A DNA stretch of 64,000 nucleotides. Origin: Curtobacterium sp. BH-2-1-1. GTDB taxonomy: Bacteria > Actinomycetota > Actinomycetes > Actinomycetales > Microbacteriaceae. The stretch covers positions 1,240,001 through 1,304,000 of the forward strand of contig NZ_CP017580.1 of the NCBI RefSeq assembly GCF_001806325.1, given 5' to 3'. This document shows positions 27,129 through 40,782 of the stretch, piece after piece. The position numbers and the translations under genes were made by a program. Under the pieces are notes generated by a model. The model did not search any database. It was not told where the DNA came from and saw nothing but the letters and a program-made list of their open reading frames with translations. Within the stretch, counting starts at the first letter, position 1. Each line of letters opens with the position of its first letter.

Positions 27129-28235
27129 CTACAGCGCCGGCGGGCAGCTCTCGCGCAGGAGCACCTCGACCGGCAGGCGCATCGCCCGCGGCGGCCCCTC
27201 GCGGCGCTCCAGCCGGTCCACGATCGCCCGCACCGCCGCGCGCCCGAGCTCCCCCATCGGCTGGTGCACGGTGGTCAGCCGCGGCGACGAGAACCGACCC
27301 GCGTCGATGCCGTCGAAGCCCGTCACGACGAGGTCCTCCGGCACCCGCACACCACGCGCCCCCGCGGCGTCGAGCACCCCGAGCGCCGACTGGTCGTTCG
27401 AGCAGACGATCGCCCGCGGGACGGCGTCGCCGTCGAGCAGCTGTGCCGCGAGCTCCCGGGCCCGCGCACGCCCGAAGTCGCCGTGCACGACACGCACCGA
27501 CGACGCCGGCACCCCGTGGTCCTCGAGCGCCTGACGGAACCCCGCGGAGCGTTCGATGTCGTCCGGCGAGTCGATCGGCCCCGCCAGGTACACGAGCGAC
27601 GACCGGATGCCGAGCCGCCCGATGACGTGCGCGCCGAGCGTCCGCATGCCCGCGGCGTTGTCCACGCTCACCGAGTCGAACCCGTGCGAGCGCCGGTCGT
27701 CGGCGAGCACCACGACCGGGATCCGTCGGGCGACGTGTTCGAGCAGGTCGTCGGGCACCGTCTGCGCGAGCACCGCGAGACCGTCGACCCGGCCGGCGAC
27801 GTCGTTCACGATGACGTCCCGCGAGGACCCCCGCCCCGCGGCCACCATCAGCGCCAGACCCCGCTGCCAGGCCTCGGTCTCGGCGCCGCGCAGGACCTCG
27901 TCGAAGTACAGGTTGGACGAGAACGGCTGCGTCACGTGCCGCCGGTCGTCGACGACCCGCACGCCGCCGTCCGTGACGAGGTCGGGGCGTTCGTCCGGCA
28001 CGACGTCGAACCCGGGCAGCAGCAGTCCGACCACGCCGGTGCGCTTGCCCGCGAGGGCCCGTGCGTTCCCGGAGGGCACGTACCCGAGCGTCCGGATCGC
28101 CGCCTGGACCCGGTCGCGCGTGCCCTCGCGGACGGCATCCGGCGTGCGGAGCACGCGGGAGACGGTGGCGATGGAGACGCCCGCCGCGGAGGCCACGTCG
28201 TAGACCGTGGGAGGTGCGGTGCGCTGCTCGGCCAA
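27129..28235 (-). CDS. LacI family transcriptional regulator (Opp-type operon)
   Basis: A 368-residue sugar-responsive repressor. The N-terminal HTH reads TVYDVASAAGVSIATVSRVLRTPDAV, followed by the hinge YVPSGNARALAG and a periplasmic-binding-protein-like effector domain (VVTGFDGIDAGRFSSPRLTTV). I place the start at TTG 28235 because GGAGG lies 7 nt upstream and the HTH follows after 8 residues; longer starts (to 28304) add an Arg-rich tail. It is transcribed in the same direction as the transporter operon and probably controls it through the operator at 26932-26947. Confidence 0.9.
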   Translation of the reverse strand: MAEQRTAPPTVYDVASAAGVSIATVSRVLRTPDAVREGTRDRVQAAIRTLGYVPSGNARALAGKRTGVVGLLLPGFDVVPDERPDLVTDGGVRVVDDRRHVTQPFSSNLYFDEVLRGAETEAWQRGLALMVAAGRGSSRDVIVNDVAGRVDGLAVLAQTVPDDLLEHVARRIPVVVLADDRRSHGFDSVSVDNAAGMRTLGAHVIGRLGIRSSLVYLAGPIDSPDDIERSAGFRQALEDHGVPASSVRVVHGDFGRARARELAAQLLDGDAVPRAIVCSNDQSALGVLDAAGARGVRVPEDLVVTGFDGIDAGRFSSPRLTTVHQPMGELGRAAVRAIVDRLERREGPPRAMRLPVEVLLRESCPPAL

Positions 28236-28443
28236 GCCCGTCCCTCCTGTCCGACGTCCGCTGGTGTCGCGCCGCGAGCCGCGCGGCCGGACCATCCTAG
28301 GCATGGTGCCGGCCGGGACTTTCCCACATGTGACGGAAACCCCTTGCGCGATCCGGACAGCGCGCGCGACACTGTCACGACCTCAGCACGTCCCGTGAGG
28401 AAGCGCACCAACGACGGTGCCCACACACACAGGAGAAGACGCG

Positions 28444-28599
28444 ATGTCCCAATCGACACGGTCCGGCAGCAAGAGCGCGATCCGGCTCACCACCGACGAG
28501 GCCGAGGTGCGCGACGCACTGCTCGACCACTCCGACGGCGGCAACGCCTGGATCTTCGACCAGATCGACGCGGCCGAGGACGCGGCGACGAAACCGTAG
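28444..28599 (+). CDS. Small acidic hypothetical protein
   Basis: A 51-residue protein (MSQSTRSGSKSAIRLT, then EAEVRDALLDHSDGGNAWIF, then DQIDAAEDAATKP). A good AGGAG site lies about 9 nt before the ATG, and high third-position GC supports coding. There is no signal peptide or membrane helix and no family I recognise. It lies alone between divergent lacI and the palindromic element at 28609, which may be its terminator. Confidence 0.6.
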   Translation: MSQSTRSGSKSAIRLTTDEAEVRDALLDHSDGGNAWIFDQIDAAEDAATKP

Positions 28600-28608
28600 C
28601 GGCCTTCC

Positions 28609-28648
28609 CGGAGGCGCGGTGCGGGTCCGCCCCGCACCGCGCCCTCCG
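28609..28648. repeat. Dispersed palindromic element, copy 4
   Basis: Arms CGGAGGCGCGGTGCGGG and CCCGCACCGCGCCCTCCG, with a 5-nt centre and one bulged base. It sits 10 nt after the stop of the 51-residue protein and ahead of the convergent GntR gene. Confidence 0.8.
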
Positions 28649-28680
28649 CAGGTGGGCGCGTCCACAGCACGGCCGTCGCG

Positions 28681-29382
28681 TCAGCGCTCGGTGCTGCCCA
28701 CGATCGCCATGCCAGCGCCCCGCAGACGCCGGCGCTCCTGCGCGATCCACGCCAGTAGCCGGTCGTTCGTGCCGGCGACGTGCGCCGCGAGCAGCTCGGC
28801 TGCGCGGTCCGCGTCCCCGGAGCGCACGGCGTCGATGATGGCGCTGTGCTCCTCCCACGCGGCGTCGCGGGCCTCGGGCGTGCGCACCTCGATCCAGCGC
28901 GTGCGCTCCAGACGGGTGAGAGCGTCGGCGATGGCGTCGGTGATGAACCGGTTGCCGCCGAGCGCGGCGAGGTCGAGGTGGAACGTCGAGCCCATCCGGA
29001 TGCCGGCCTGCTGGTCGGGCGTCGGCCGGAGGGTGTCGAGGTGGCCGCGGACCTCGGCGAGCTGCTCCTCGGACGCGCGTGCCACCGCGAGCCGGGCGGC
29101 GGCGGGTTCGAGGACGCCGCGGAGTTCCGCGAGCGAGGCGATCTCGTCGAGGTCGATCGGGGTGACCGTCCACGAACGACCCTCGTGCAGGATGAGCCCC
29201 TCGCGCTCGAGCCGCGACAGGGCTGCGCGCACGGGGGTCCGTGAGGCGTGGAACCGCGCCTCGAGCCCTCGCTCGGAGATGCGCTCCCCCGGGGCGATCT
29301 CGAGCGTGAGGATCGCGGCTCGGAGGTTGTCGTAGAGCTGGCTCGTCTGCGACACGGGCGCTGCATCGGTCGTCTCGGTCAC
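28681..29382 (-). CDS. GntR family regulator, FCD (FadR-like) subgroup
   Basis: A 233-residue regulator. The winged HTH spans residues about 15-75 (LYDNLRAAILTLEIAPGERI, then SERGLEARFHASRTPVRAAL). The all-helical FCD effector domain follows, with the metal-binding pattern FHLDLAALGGNRF and later His residues. FCD regulators usually sense small organic acids. The GTG at 29382 is chosen because TAGGCT lies 8 nt upstream (leaderless) and the product then starts close to the HTH. It diverges from an MFS transporter across a strong palindromic operator. Confidence 0.9.
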   Translation of the reverse strand: MTETTDAAPVSQTSQLYDNLRAAILTLEIAPGERISERGLEARFHASRTPVRAALSRLEREGLILHEGRSWTVTPIDLDEIASLAELRGVLEPAAARLAVARASEEQLAEVRGHLDTLRPTPDQQAGIRMGSTFHLDLAALGGNRFITDAIADALTRLERTRWIEVRTPEARDAAWEEHSAIIDAVRSGDADRAAELLAAHVAGTNDRLLAWIAQERRRLRGAGMAIVGSTER

Positions 29383-29414
29383 GGCGATCCAGCCTAGCGG
29401 CGATCCGGACCGGA

Positions 29415-29437
29415 TGGTATACCGTAATGGTATACCA
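29415..29437. promoter_or_regulatory. Palindromic GntR/FCD operator
   Basis: TGGTATACC-GTAAT-GGTATACCA is a perfect 23-bp inverted repeat with 9-bp arms. It matches the FadR/FCD-type operator style (TGGT-Nx-ACCA). It lies in the 80-bp divergent region between the GntR regulator and the MFS gene and can control both. Confidence 0.8.
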
Positions 29438-29462
29438 ATCCGTTCCACACTGAAACGATCTC

Positions 29463-30635
29463 GTGACCACCACCTCCCGCGCCTGGGCGATGCTCGGCCT
29501 CGGCGTCGCCGCCCAGGCCGCCGGCACCCTCGTGGTGTCCGCCCCCGCGCTGCTCATCCCGTACCTGCACGCCCACGGCACGACGCTCACCCTCGCCGGG
29601 CTCCTGGCCGCCGCACCGACGTTCGGCATGGTCCTGACGCTCATCGCCTGGGGTGCGATCACCGACCGCGTCGGCGAGCGCGCCGTCATCGCGGGCGGGC
29701 TCGTGCTCACGACCCTCGCGGTCGTCGGGGCCTGGCTGGCAGCGGGCGACCCGGTGCTGCTCGGCCTGGCGTTCCTCGCCGCCGGCATGACGAGCGCCTC
29801 GACGAACGCCGCGAGCGGACGGGTCGTGGTGGGGTGGTTCCCGAAGGAGCGGCGCGGCCTCGCGATGGGCATCCGGCAGATGTCGCAGCCGCTCGGGGTG
29901 ACGCTCGCGGCCGTCACGGTCCCGCAGCTCGCCGAGGCGGACGGCATCCGCGTGGCCCTCGTCCTGCCCGTCGTCCTGTGCGCCGTGCTCGCCGTGCTGT
30001 GCGCGATCGGCATCGCGAACCCGCCCCGCCCCGCGCGTGCGTACGCCCCGGTGGAGCACGTCGCGAACCCGTACCGGGCGAACGGGTTCCTGTGGCGGAT
30101 CCACGCGGTGTCGGTCCTGCTCGTCGTGCCGCAGTTCACGCTGTCCACGTACGGCCTGGTGTGGCTCGTCGGCCTCGGCTGGTCGACCCCGGCTGCGGGA
30201 CTGCTCGTCGGGGCGTCGCAGTTCGTCGGCGCCGTCGGGAGGATCCTCGTCGGCGCCTGGAGCGACCGCGCCGCCTCGCGCGTCGGCCCGCTGCGGATCG
30301 TCGCGGTGAGCGCCGCCGTGGTGATGGGGCTGCTGGCGCTGGTGGACGCCACACACATCGCCGCCGCCGCAGTGTTCCTCGTCGTCGCCACGAGCGTCAC
30401 CGTCGCGGACAACGGGCTCGCGTACACATCGGTGGCCGAGGCCGCGGGGCCGTTCTGGTCGGGACGGGCGCTCGGGGCACAGAACACCGGGCAGTTCATC
30501 GCGGCGAGCGCCGTGGGTCCCGGGGTCGGCGCGCTCGTCGGGGCGCTCGGGTTCGCGGCGTCGTTCTCGATCGTGGGGGTGTTGCCGCTGCTGGCGCTGC
30601 CGCTGGTGCCCCGGCGAGATCGTTCCCACGACTGA
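29463..30635 (+). CDS. Major facilitator superfamily transporter
   Basis: A 390-residue polytopic membrane protein with 12 predicted helices in two halves. The first inter-helix loop carries the MFS motif A variant WGAITDRVGERAVIAGG, and the second half has the matching WSDRAASRVGPLRI. The GTG start has no strong Shine-Dalgarno sequence. The divergent FCD-type regulator implies induction by a small organic acid or similar solute, which may be the transported compound. A palindromic element follows the stop. Confidence 0.9.
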   Translation: MTTTSRAWAMLGLGVAAQAAGTLVVSAPALLIPYLHAHGTTLTLAGLLAAAPTFGMVLTLIAWGAITDRVGERAVIAGGLVLTTLAVVGAWLAAGDPVLLGLAFLAAGMTSASTNAASGRVVVGWFPKERRGLAMGIRQMSQPLGVTLAAVTVPQLAEADGIRVALVLPVVLCAVLAVLCAIGIANPPRPARAYAPVEHVANPYRANGFLWRIHAVSVLLVVPQFTLSTYGLVWLVGLGWSTPAAGLLVGASQFVGAVGRILVGAWSDRAASRVGPLRIVAVSAAVVMGLLALVDATHIAAAAVFLVVATSVTVADNGLAYTSVAEAAGPFWSGRALGAQNTGQFIAASAVGPGVGALVGALGFAASFSIVGVLPLLALPLVPRRDRSHD

Positions 30636-30641
30636 CCGCGG

Positions 30642-30689
30642 GACGGACGGGAGGCGCGGCGCCAGCCGGCACCGCGCCTCCCGTCCGTC
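30642..30689. repeat. Dispersed palindromic element, copy 5
   Basis: Twenty-two-base arms with one mismatch and an AGCC loop; each arm contains GGACGGGAGGCGCGG. It lies between the convergent MFS and Rv2629-like genes, so it probably terminates both. Confidence 0.88.
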
Positions 30690-30703
30690 AGGTGCTCACC
30701 GCA

Positions 30704-31867
30704 TCAGGCGGGGACGGCCGGCCCCACCGGCCACCGCAGCAACGCCGCCGCCGCGACCCCGCCCGGCAGCGACGCCGCGTTGACGAGCACGAGCTCCGCG
30801 TCCGTCAGCACCGCCGCACGCACGAGCGCGCACACCGCCGGCACCGCTCCGATGACGGGCGTCCCGGCAGCCTGTTCCGGCGCCGTCGCCACCCACGGGG
30901 CACCGGCGAGCGCGAGGAGCGTCCGCTCCCCGACCGCCACGGCGTCGAGCGCGACGACCGATCCCTGCGCCTGCTGCAGCGCCCCGACGACTGCTCCGAG
31001 CCCGGTCACCGCGAGGTTGTCGCCCCGACCGACGTGGGTGCGGAGCAGGTCCTCGAGGTCGTGGCGTCGGGTGGCGACGACCCGGGCGAGCGCGGTCTCG
31101 ACGTGCTCGACGAACGCCTGCTTCGACGAGGCGTCGGCGCGGGGGTCGCCCGGGAAGACGGAGGTCAGCGCACGGGTCTCCGAGGACAGCGCCTTCACGA
31201 GGAGCTCCCGCGCGGTGACGTCCCCGGCGACCACGACGAGTCCGGGTCGGAGTGTCCGGACGGCCTCGTCCACGGCGGCGGCGGTCTCCGACGAGTTCTG
31301 CTTCCAGATCTCCTCGGTGTGCTGCTGCCAGTGCGGCTGCTTCCACCCGGTCCCGGCCTTGGCGTAGTGCAGGGTGTCGTTGCGCCCCTGGACCTGCTGC
31401 TCACCGCCGGTCGCGTCGAGCGGCGCGTGGCCGAGTCGGTAGGCACGGAAGGCTCCACCCTCCTTGCCGGCGTGCACCACCAGGAACGGCAGGTCGACGG
31501 GCCGGTGGGCGACGAGCGGCACGAGGTCGGGGACGGCACCGACGCCGACCGACTCCGCGCCGTGCAGGTGCCCGGGCAGGACCTCGCTCAGCACGATTGC
31601 ACCGTCGTGGACCAGCACGTACCGGGTGACGGGCGAGGGGATGCCGGGTTCCTGCTCGAACTCGCCGGCGACGAGGTCGACCACGTCGTCGGTCGCACCC
31701 TGCGCACGCAGGGCCTCCTCGACCACACGCAGCTTCAGTGCCGCCTGCCGTCGGGGGTCCTCCACTTTGCCGGAGACGTCGGCGTACGCCCAGGCCCAGG
31801 TCCCACCGCCCTCCAGCCGCTGTCCCAGGATCCCGTGCAGTTCGCTCGTCGCGTTGGTCGACGTCAT
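30704..31867 (-). CDS. Rv2629-like protein (bacterial eRF1/Vms1-fold family)
   Basis: A 387-residue soluble protein. The text WAWAYADVSGKVEDPRRQ at the N-terminus, FRAYRLGHAPLDATGGEQQVQ in the middle and VVAGDVTARELLVKAL in the second domain match the actinobacterial Rv2629 family. From memory, this family belongs to the bacterial archaeo-eukaryotic release factor group (baeRF family 2), related to eRF1 and Vms1. Its biochemical role is not settled; ribosome rescue or stress survival is suggested by relatives only. GAGAGGAG precedes the ATG. Confidence 0.75.
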   Translation of the reverse strand: MTSTNATSELHGILGQRLEGGGTWAWAYADVSGKVEDPRRQAALKLRVVEEALRAQGATDDVVDLVAGEFEQEPGIPSPVTRYVLVHDGAIVLSEVLPGHLHGAESVGVGAVPDLVPLVAHRPVDLPFLVVHAGKEGGAFRAYRLGHAPLDATGGEQQVQGRNDTLHYAKAGTGWKQPHWQQHTEEIWKQNSSETAAAVDEAVRTLRPGLVVVAGDVTARELLVKALSSETRALTSVFPGDPRADASSKQAFVEHVETALARVVATRRHDLEDLLRTHVGRGDNLAVTGLGAVVGALQQAQGSVVALDAVAVGERTLLALAGAPWVATAPEQAAGTPVIGAVPAVCALVRAAVLTDAELVLVNAASLPGGVAAAALLRWPVGPAVPA

Positions 31868-32059
31868 GGCAGCTCCTCTCGACGGATGCCGGGGCTGTCA
31901 CGGACCCCGACGTTTCGTGTTGGCCCACACTCCACCCCGGCGGGGCACGGTGTTCCACGTCCGGAGGGAACGTCCAGAATCTTCGTGAAAGTACAGCTGC
32001 GCTCGGTTTTGTGGTTGGGTTGGAGGCATCCCGCTCGACGACGAACCGGAGTCCCGGCA

Positions 32060-33420
32060 ATGACGCCTCCACCGAACCGACGGCCCATCTCCCGACGACA
32101 ACTGCTGGGCTTCGGCCTCGGCGCGGCCGCGACCGGACTGCTCGCCGGCTGCGCGGTGCCGGGCTCGACCAACGTGAACAAGGCGGCGCTGATCCCCGCC
32201 GCCGCGAGCGGGCAGAAGGTCGAACTGACCTACTGGGCCTGGCTCAAGGACCTGCAGAAGGTCTGCGACGTCTGGAACAAGACGCACCCGGACATCCAGG
32301 TGACCGCGAACTGGATCCCGGGCGGCAACAGCGGCGGGTACCAGAAGATGTACTCCGCGCTCGCGGCCGGTGGTGGCCCGGACATCGGGCAGGTCGAGCT
32401 CCGTCAGATCCCCGAGTTCATGCTCGCCAACGGCTTGGTCGACCTCGCCCGCTACGGCGCGAAGGACTTCGAGTCGAAGTACGACGACGCCGCCTGGGCG
32501 CAGGTCTCGTTCGTGGACGGCATCTACGGCATCCCCCAGGACACCGGCCCCATGGGCTTCTACTACCAGACGGCGCTCCTGGAGCAGGCCGGCGGCGAAC
32601 CCCCGACGACGTGGGACGAGTGGCGCGACCTCGCCGAGAAGGTCCGGAAGACCGGGGCGCAGAACTACCTCGAGGTCTTCCCGGTCTCGGACGCCTCGCC
32701 CTTCGCCGCGTACGCGCAGCAGGCCGGCGCCCGGTGGTTCAAGGTCGACGGCGACGAGTGGGTCGTCGACATGACCGACGAGAAGACCCTGATGGTCGCC
32801 GAGTTCTTCGACGGCGTGATCGACGACAAGCTCGTCGACACGAGCGCCGGCGCGTACTCCCCGGGCTGGTACGCCTCGGCTGCGAGCGGCAAGATCGCGG
32901 CCGTCACGAGCGCGAGCTGGGGCGACGCCCTCATCGAGTCCGTCCAGGGCGGCGAGGGGAAGTGGAAGGTCGCACCCATGCAGAAGTGGGGCGACACCGG
33001 GTTCGGGTCGAGCGCGATCGGCGGTTCGACGGCTGCGGTGCTCGCCAACGCGAAGCACCCGAAGGAAGCGCTCGAGTTCATCACGTGGATGACCACCTCG
33101 AAGGAGGGCATCGACGCGATGATCAAGTACTGCGGCATCGGGTGGTCGCCCGCGAAGGACTACATCGGGGCGCAGCGCGAACAGCCGAGCAAGTGGTTCT
33201 CCGGGCAGAACTACAACGAGGACGTCTTCGTCCCCGCCGCCCAGGAGCAGAACGTCGAGTGGTCCTGGTCGCCCGTGACGCAGTCGGCGTTCACGAGTCT
33301 GCAGAACCAGTTCCGCCGCAAGCTCACGAGTGGGCTGAAGCTCACCGACGCGGTGGAGCTCGCCCAGAAGGAGATCGTCCAGTCCTTCAAGGACAAGGGC
33401 CTCAGCGTGAGGACGGCACG

Positions 33421-33424
<4 letters not shown>
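32060..33424 (+). CDS. Carbohydrate ABC transporter substrate-binding lipoprotein (CUT1)
   Basis: A 454-residue extracytoplasmic sugar-binding protein (SBP_bac_1). The signal combines a twin-arginine motif (SRRQLLGFGLG) with a lipobox LAGC, so export may be by Tat. The mature part has VELTYWAWL, GGGPDIGQVE and the C-terminal lobe FITWMTTSKEGIDAM. First gene of a four-gene operon (binding protein, two permeases, beta-galactosidase) whose coding sequences overlap by 4 nt each. A beta-galactoside, such as a galacto-oligosaccharide, is the inferred ligand. The 192-nt upstream region has no clear operator. Confidence 0.93.
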
Positions 33425-38461
<5,037 letters not shown>

Positions 38462-38551
38462 GCGCAGCCCGGAAGTCGTATATCTGATACATATTCCTTG
38501 CGCCTGCGTCGGGCGTACGGAAGGGTCTTCTCCACCAGCAGAGAGGACCCC
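38462..38551 (+). promoter_or_regulatory. Putative promoter of the surface lectin-like gene
   Basis: A 90-bp spacer after lacZ with an AT-rich core (GTATATCTGATACATATTCC, 38478-38497) that contrasts with surrounding GC. TATCTGATA within it is a small dyad. The next gene has its own AGAGAGGA site. An independent promoter is likely; no -35 is assigned. Confidence 0.4.
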
Positions 38552-40528
38552 ATGCACAGCACTCCCAGGCGCGCCGTCGCGAGCGCCGCCCTGACCGCCC
38601 TCGTGGTGGTCGGCGGCGGCCTCGCGACCGCGGTCGCCACGACGTCCCCCGCGCACGCGGTCGCGCCGTTCCCGGTCACCGACCCCTTCGTCGGACTGCC
38701 GGTCGGCACGACGATGCCCGCCGGCTGGACCCGGATCGCGACGGACGACGGACAGGCAGCGATCGTCGACCACGGCGCCGCCGGACGGTGGCTGCGGCTG
38801 ACCGACGACACGAAGCGGGTGAGTTCCGCCGTCTACAACGAGTCGCCCTACGACTCCAGCCACGGCCTGACGGTCGAGTTCGACCAGCGGATGTGGAGCA
38901 CGACGGACACCGGGTACGCCGACGGGATCGGGTTCTTCCTGCAGGACGCCGCCGTCCCGCTCGACGCGATCGGGCCCGTCGGTGCCGGCCTCGGCTACCA
39001 CGACGGCACCCGCCCCTGCGAGGAAGGCCTCGACGGCGGGGTCGTCGGGATCGGGTTCGACCGGTTCGGCAACTTCGCGCGTCCCGACGTCGTCCCGAAC
39101 GCGATCACCGTCCGGGGTCCGGAGCGCGAGTGCTACCCGGTCCTCGCGACCACCGGGGACCTCGGCGACGGGTTCCTCGAAGACCGCGAGACCACGGCCG
39201 AGGCGGCCACGCACCGCCACGTGAAGATCGATCTCCTGCCGACCGACGCCGGCGGGATCCGGGTGCTCGTCGCCATGTCCGAGCCGACCGACCCCGGCGC
39301 CGACGCGGGCGAGCTGCGCGAGGTCGTCAGCGCCGACCTCCCCGCCACGGCGCTGCCGGAACAGGTGCGGTTCGGCTTCAGCGCATCGACCGGTGGCCGG
39401 ACGCAGTTCCACGAGATCCGGAACCTGCGGGCGACGCAGCCGACCGACGTCGTCACGACCGCCCACACGCTGACGAACGCGCCGGTCACACCCGGCGAGG
39501 ACGTCACGTTCGAGCTGCGGTCGGTGAACGACGGGCCGGCGACGATCGGCGGAGCGGTCGACGCCGTCGCGCGCACGGTGGCGGTGACCGAGGGACTGCC
39601 GCTGACGGACGTGCGGTGGACGTGCCGTGCGGAGGCCGGGGCGACGTGCGGCACCGCGGCGGGACAGGGTGCGGTCGCCGCCGACTGGTCTGGCCCGCCC
39701 GGTGGTGCGGTCACGATCGCGGTGCGGGGGACGGTGCCGGTGACGACCCGCTCCGGCCTCCACACGATGCCCGTCGAGAGCGTCACGGACTTCACGAGCG
39801 ACCGCCTCGACGCAGCCCGCCCCGCGATCGCACTCGACGGTTCGGTGACCGACGTCGACCTGTCGAACAACGCCGACCGGACCGCGTTCGAGGTCGTCCT
39901 GCCCGAGGCCGTCGCGGTCGACGACGAGGGCACGACGAAGCAGGGCGAGCCGGTGACGATCGACGTCCTCGGCAACGACCCGCTCGACGGGAGCTCGGCG
40001 GACCCGGACTTGCTGCGCTTGAGCGGCGACGGGATCGAGGGGGCGGAGCTCTCGGCGGACGGCAAGCGGCTCCGGGTCCCCGGCGAGGGCGTCTGGACGG
40101 TCGAGGGCGTGCAGGTGACGTTCACCCCGGAGTCGTCGTTCTCCGGACCGGCGACGGCGGTGCGGTACCAGGTGACAACGCACGCGGGGCAGACCGTGGT
40201 GGCGGTCGTCCGGGTCGTCGTGGAGCCCGTCGAGTCGGTGGTCGTACCGCCGACGCCTGGCCCGGGCGCGGGCTCGGGCGGCGGCGCGGGCTCCGGCTCG
40301 GGCTCCGGCGCGGGTGCCGGCTCGGGCTCGGGACCGGGCGCTGGTGCTGGTGCTGGTGACCGCGGGGCGTCCGACGCCGTGGCCGAGCGGGCGAGCGCGC
40401 GGGGAGTGCTGGCGTACACGGGCGTGTCCGGGCCGGCCGCTCTCGTCACCGGGGCCGTGGCGGCGCTGCTGCTCGCCGCGGGTGCGTGGGTGCTGCTCGC
40501 GCGGCGGCGCGCCGTGGCCGCGCGCTAG
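38552..40528 (+). CDS. Sortase-anchored surface protein with L-type lectin-like domain
   Basis: The 658-residue product starts at MHSTPRRAVASAAL (AGAGAGGA upstream). A Sec signal ends near AHAVAP. Residues about 38-275 form an L-type-lectin-like domain (FDQRMWSTTDTGYADGIGFF, GVVGIGFDRFGNFARPD). A DUF11-like module follows (about 280-440), then a cadherin/CshA-like module with VDDEGTTKQGEPVTIDVLGNDPL. A Gly/Ser/Ala linker leads to LAYTG (620-624), a membrane helix and an ARRRAVAAR tail. LAXTG is the known signal for class E sortases of high-GC Actinobacteria. Probably a cell-wall lectin or adhesin; its glycan ligand is unknown. Confidence 0.85.
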   Translation: MHSTPRRAVASAALTALVVVGGGLATAVATTSPAHAVAPFPVTDPFVGLPVGTTMPAGWTRIATDDGQAAIVDHGAAGRWLRLTDDTKRVSSAVYNESPYDSSHGLTVEFDQRMWSTTDTGYADGIGFFLQDAAVPLDAIGPVGAGLGYHDGTRPCEEGLDGGVVGIGFDRFGNFARPDVVPNAITVRGPERECYPVLATTGDLGDGFLEDRETTAEAATHRHVKIDLLPTDAGGIRVLVAMSEPTDPGADAGELREVVSADLPATALPEQVRFGFSASTGGRTQFHEIRNLRATQPTDVVTTAHTLTNAPVTPGEDVTFELRSVNDGPATIGGAVDAVARTVAVTEGLPLTDVRWTCRAEAGATCGTAAGQGAVAADWSGPPGGAVTIAVRGTVPVTTRSGLHTMPVESVTDFTSDRLDAARPAIALDGSVTDVDLSNNADRTAFEVVLPEAVAVDDEGTTKQGEPVTIDVLGNDPLDGSSADPDLLRLSGDGIEGAELSADGKRLRVPGEGVWTVEGVQVTFTPESSFSGPATAVRYQVTTHAGQTVVAVVRVVVEPVESVVVPPTPGPGAGSGGGAGSGSGSGAGAGSGSGPGAGAGAGDRGASDAVAERASARGVLAYTGVSGPAALVTGAVAALLLAAGAWVLLARRRAVAAR

Positions 40529-40550
40529 CCGCCGGCGGCTCGCCGCGGCT

Positions 40551-40612
40551 CGCACAACGGAAGTCACCTCGAACCAGGCGGAAGCGCGGTTCGAGGTGAC
40601 TTTCGTCGTGCG
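40551..40612. repeat. Long-armed inverted repeat
   Basis: Twenty-four-base arms (left begins CGCACAACGGAAGTCACCTC) pair with two G-T-type mismatches around a 14-nt loop. It begins 22 nt after the surface-protein stop and could terminate it, but the stem is much longer than a normal terminator. Confidence 0.8.
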
Positions 40613-40668
40613 CCAGCCGGGCGCGAGCCAGCCCGCTGCGCAGGCAGAGGGAGGTTCCACGGCGTTCG

Positions 40669-40716
40669 TGACCGTTCTGGTTCGCGATTCCCGGGTTTCA
40701 CGAACCAGAACGGTCA
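40669..40716. repeat. Long-armed inverted repeat
   Basis: Perfect 16-bp arms (TGACCGTTCTGGTTCG) around a 16-nt loop that itself contains CCCGGG. It lies about 60 nt from the previous inverted repeat and is unrelated to it in sequence. The 254-bp gap between the surface protein and the convergent DUF3151 gene holds these two structures and nothing else that I see. Confidence 0.8.
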
Positions 40717-40782
40717 GCGAGCCCGAAAGATGCGCGTACCGGCGGAGACGAGCGACGAACCGCCCGCGCCTGCGCTCGCCCG

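Noticed and set aside
27129..28304. Longer LacI starting at 28304
   Set aside because: The extra N-terminal residues are Arg-rich without similarity, while TTG at 28235 has GGAGG at proper spacing and gives a standard HTH position.
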